A DNA stretch of 64,000 bases, taken from contig JABAKD010000009.1 in NCBI GenBank assembly GCA_012845835.1, forward strand, positions 7,963,413-8,027,412, written 5' to 3'. The notes under the pieces were generated by a model that did no database searches, was not told the origin of the DNA, and saw nothing but the letters and a program-made list of their open reading frames with translations. Positions 63,736 to 64,000 of this stretch are shown in pieces (positions within the stretch are counted from its first letter, which is position 1; each line of letters begins with the position of its first letter). This stretch comes from Undaria pinnatifida. Taxonomy: Eukaryota; Sar; Phaeophyceae; Laminariales; Alariaceae. The translations under genes were made by a program, and so were the position numbers.

Positions 63736-64000
63736 AGCTGCCTGTGCACACCTGCATGCCTGGTCATACAGCACGTATCATATCGAACGAGTGTGTCGGA
63801 GGACAACAAGGTACTCGAAACTCTAGTTCTACTGCTTGTGCTTCACGCAATGGCAGCCTAGTTGCGCTTAGAAAACTTCAGCTGTGATGAGGTCATTTTT
63901 TCTTCGCCTCCGAGCAGCACCTGTGGGCGTGATCGGTAGATCAGATCGTAGATCCGTTTTGAATTTCACCCCCGGGCGACTCTTTTTTTTCTTGTTCTGT

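Overview
The window is nuclear DNA of a flagellate-bearing eukaryote, most likely a stramenopile close to brown algae such as Ectocarpus. The organism call is inference. It rests on long introns full of repeats, GC-rich exons with GT-AG (and one GC-AG) splicing, many homopolymer and minisatellite tracts, and a flagellar BBSome gene next to a cytosolic ribosomal protein gene. No gene is a single open reading frame. I rebuilt four genes by joining exons whose reading phases agree at every junction unless I say otherwise.

Layout. (1) 1-29679, plus strand: one very large gene, open at its 5' end, of at least 13 exons (about 2,750 residues in this window). Its N-terminal part is an array of about ten degenerate helical repeats of 75-80 residues. 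It is followed by a large acidic low-complexity exon with five repeats and a last exon with a 10-residue repeat. I recognise no named family. (2) 30890 to about 38704 (perhaps 39084), minus strand: a conserved-looking single-pass membrane protein of unknown function, with at least one exon unresolved. A decayed Ty3/gypsy pol fragment lies in one of its introns. (3) 39085-46087: no supported gene; tandem duplications, microsatellites and an 875-bp element with terminal inverted repeats. (4) 46088-50538, minus strand: 40S ribosomal protein S25 (RPS25), four exons, apparently with an intron directly after the start codon. (5) 50930-59052, plus strand: BBS9/PTHB1, complete in eight exons (1,010 residues), with a LINE 3' fragment in intron 7. 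RPS25 and BBS9 are divergent and share about 390 bp. (6) 59053-64000: repeats only, including a concatemer of a miniature LTR retrotransposon (TRIM-like) with short LTRs, a primer-binding site, a purine tract and a 4-bp target-site duplication.

The genes form no operon or pathway. BBS9 belongs to the BBSome of the flagellum and RPS25 to the small ribosomal subunit. The most unusual items are the giant repeat protein, the duplicated exon-like segments inside it, and the TRIM-like family. Exon boundaries were chosen by eye from splice sites, phase and remembered family features. No search or alignment was run.
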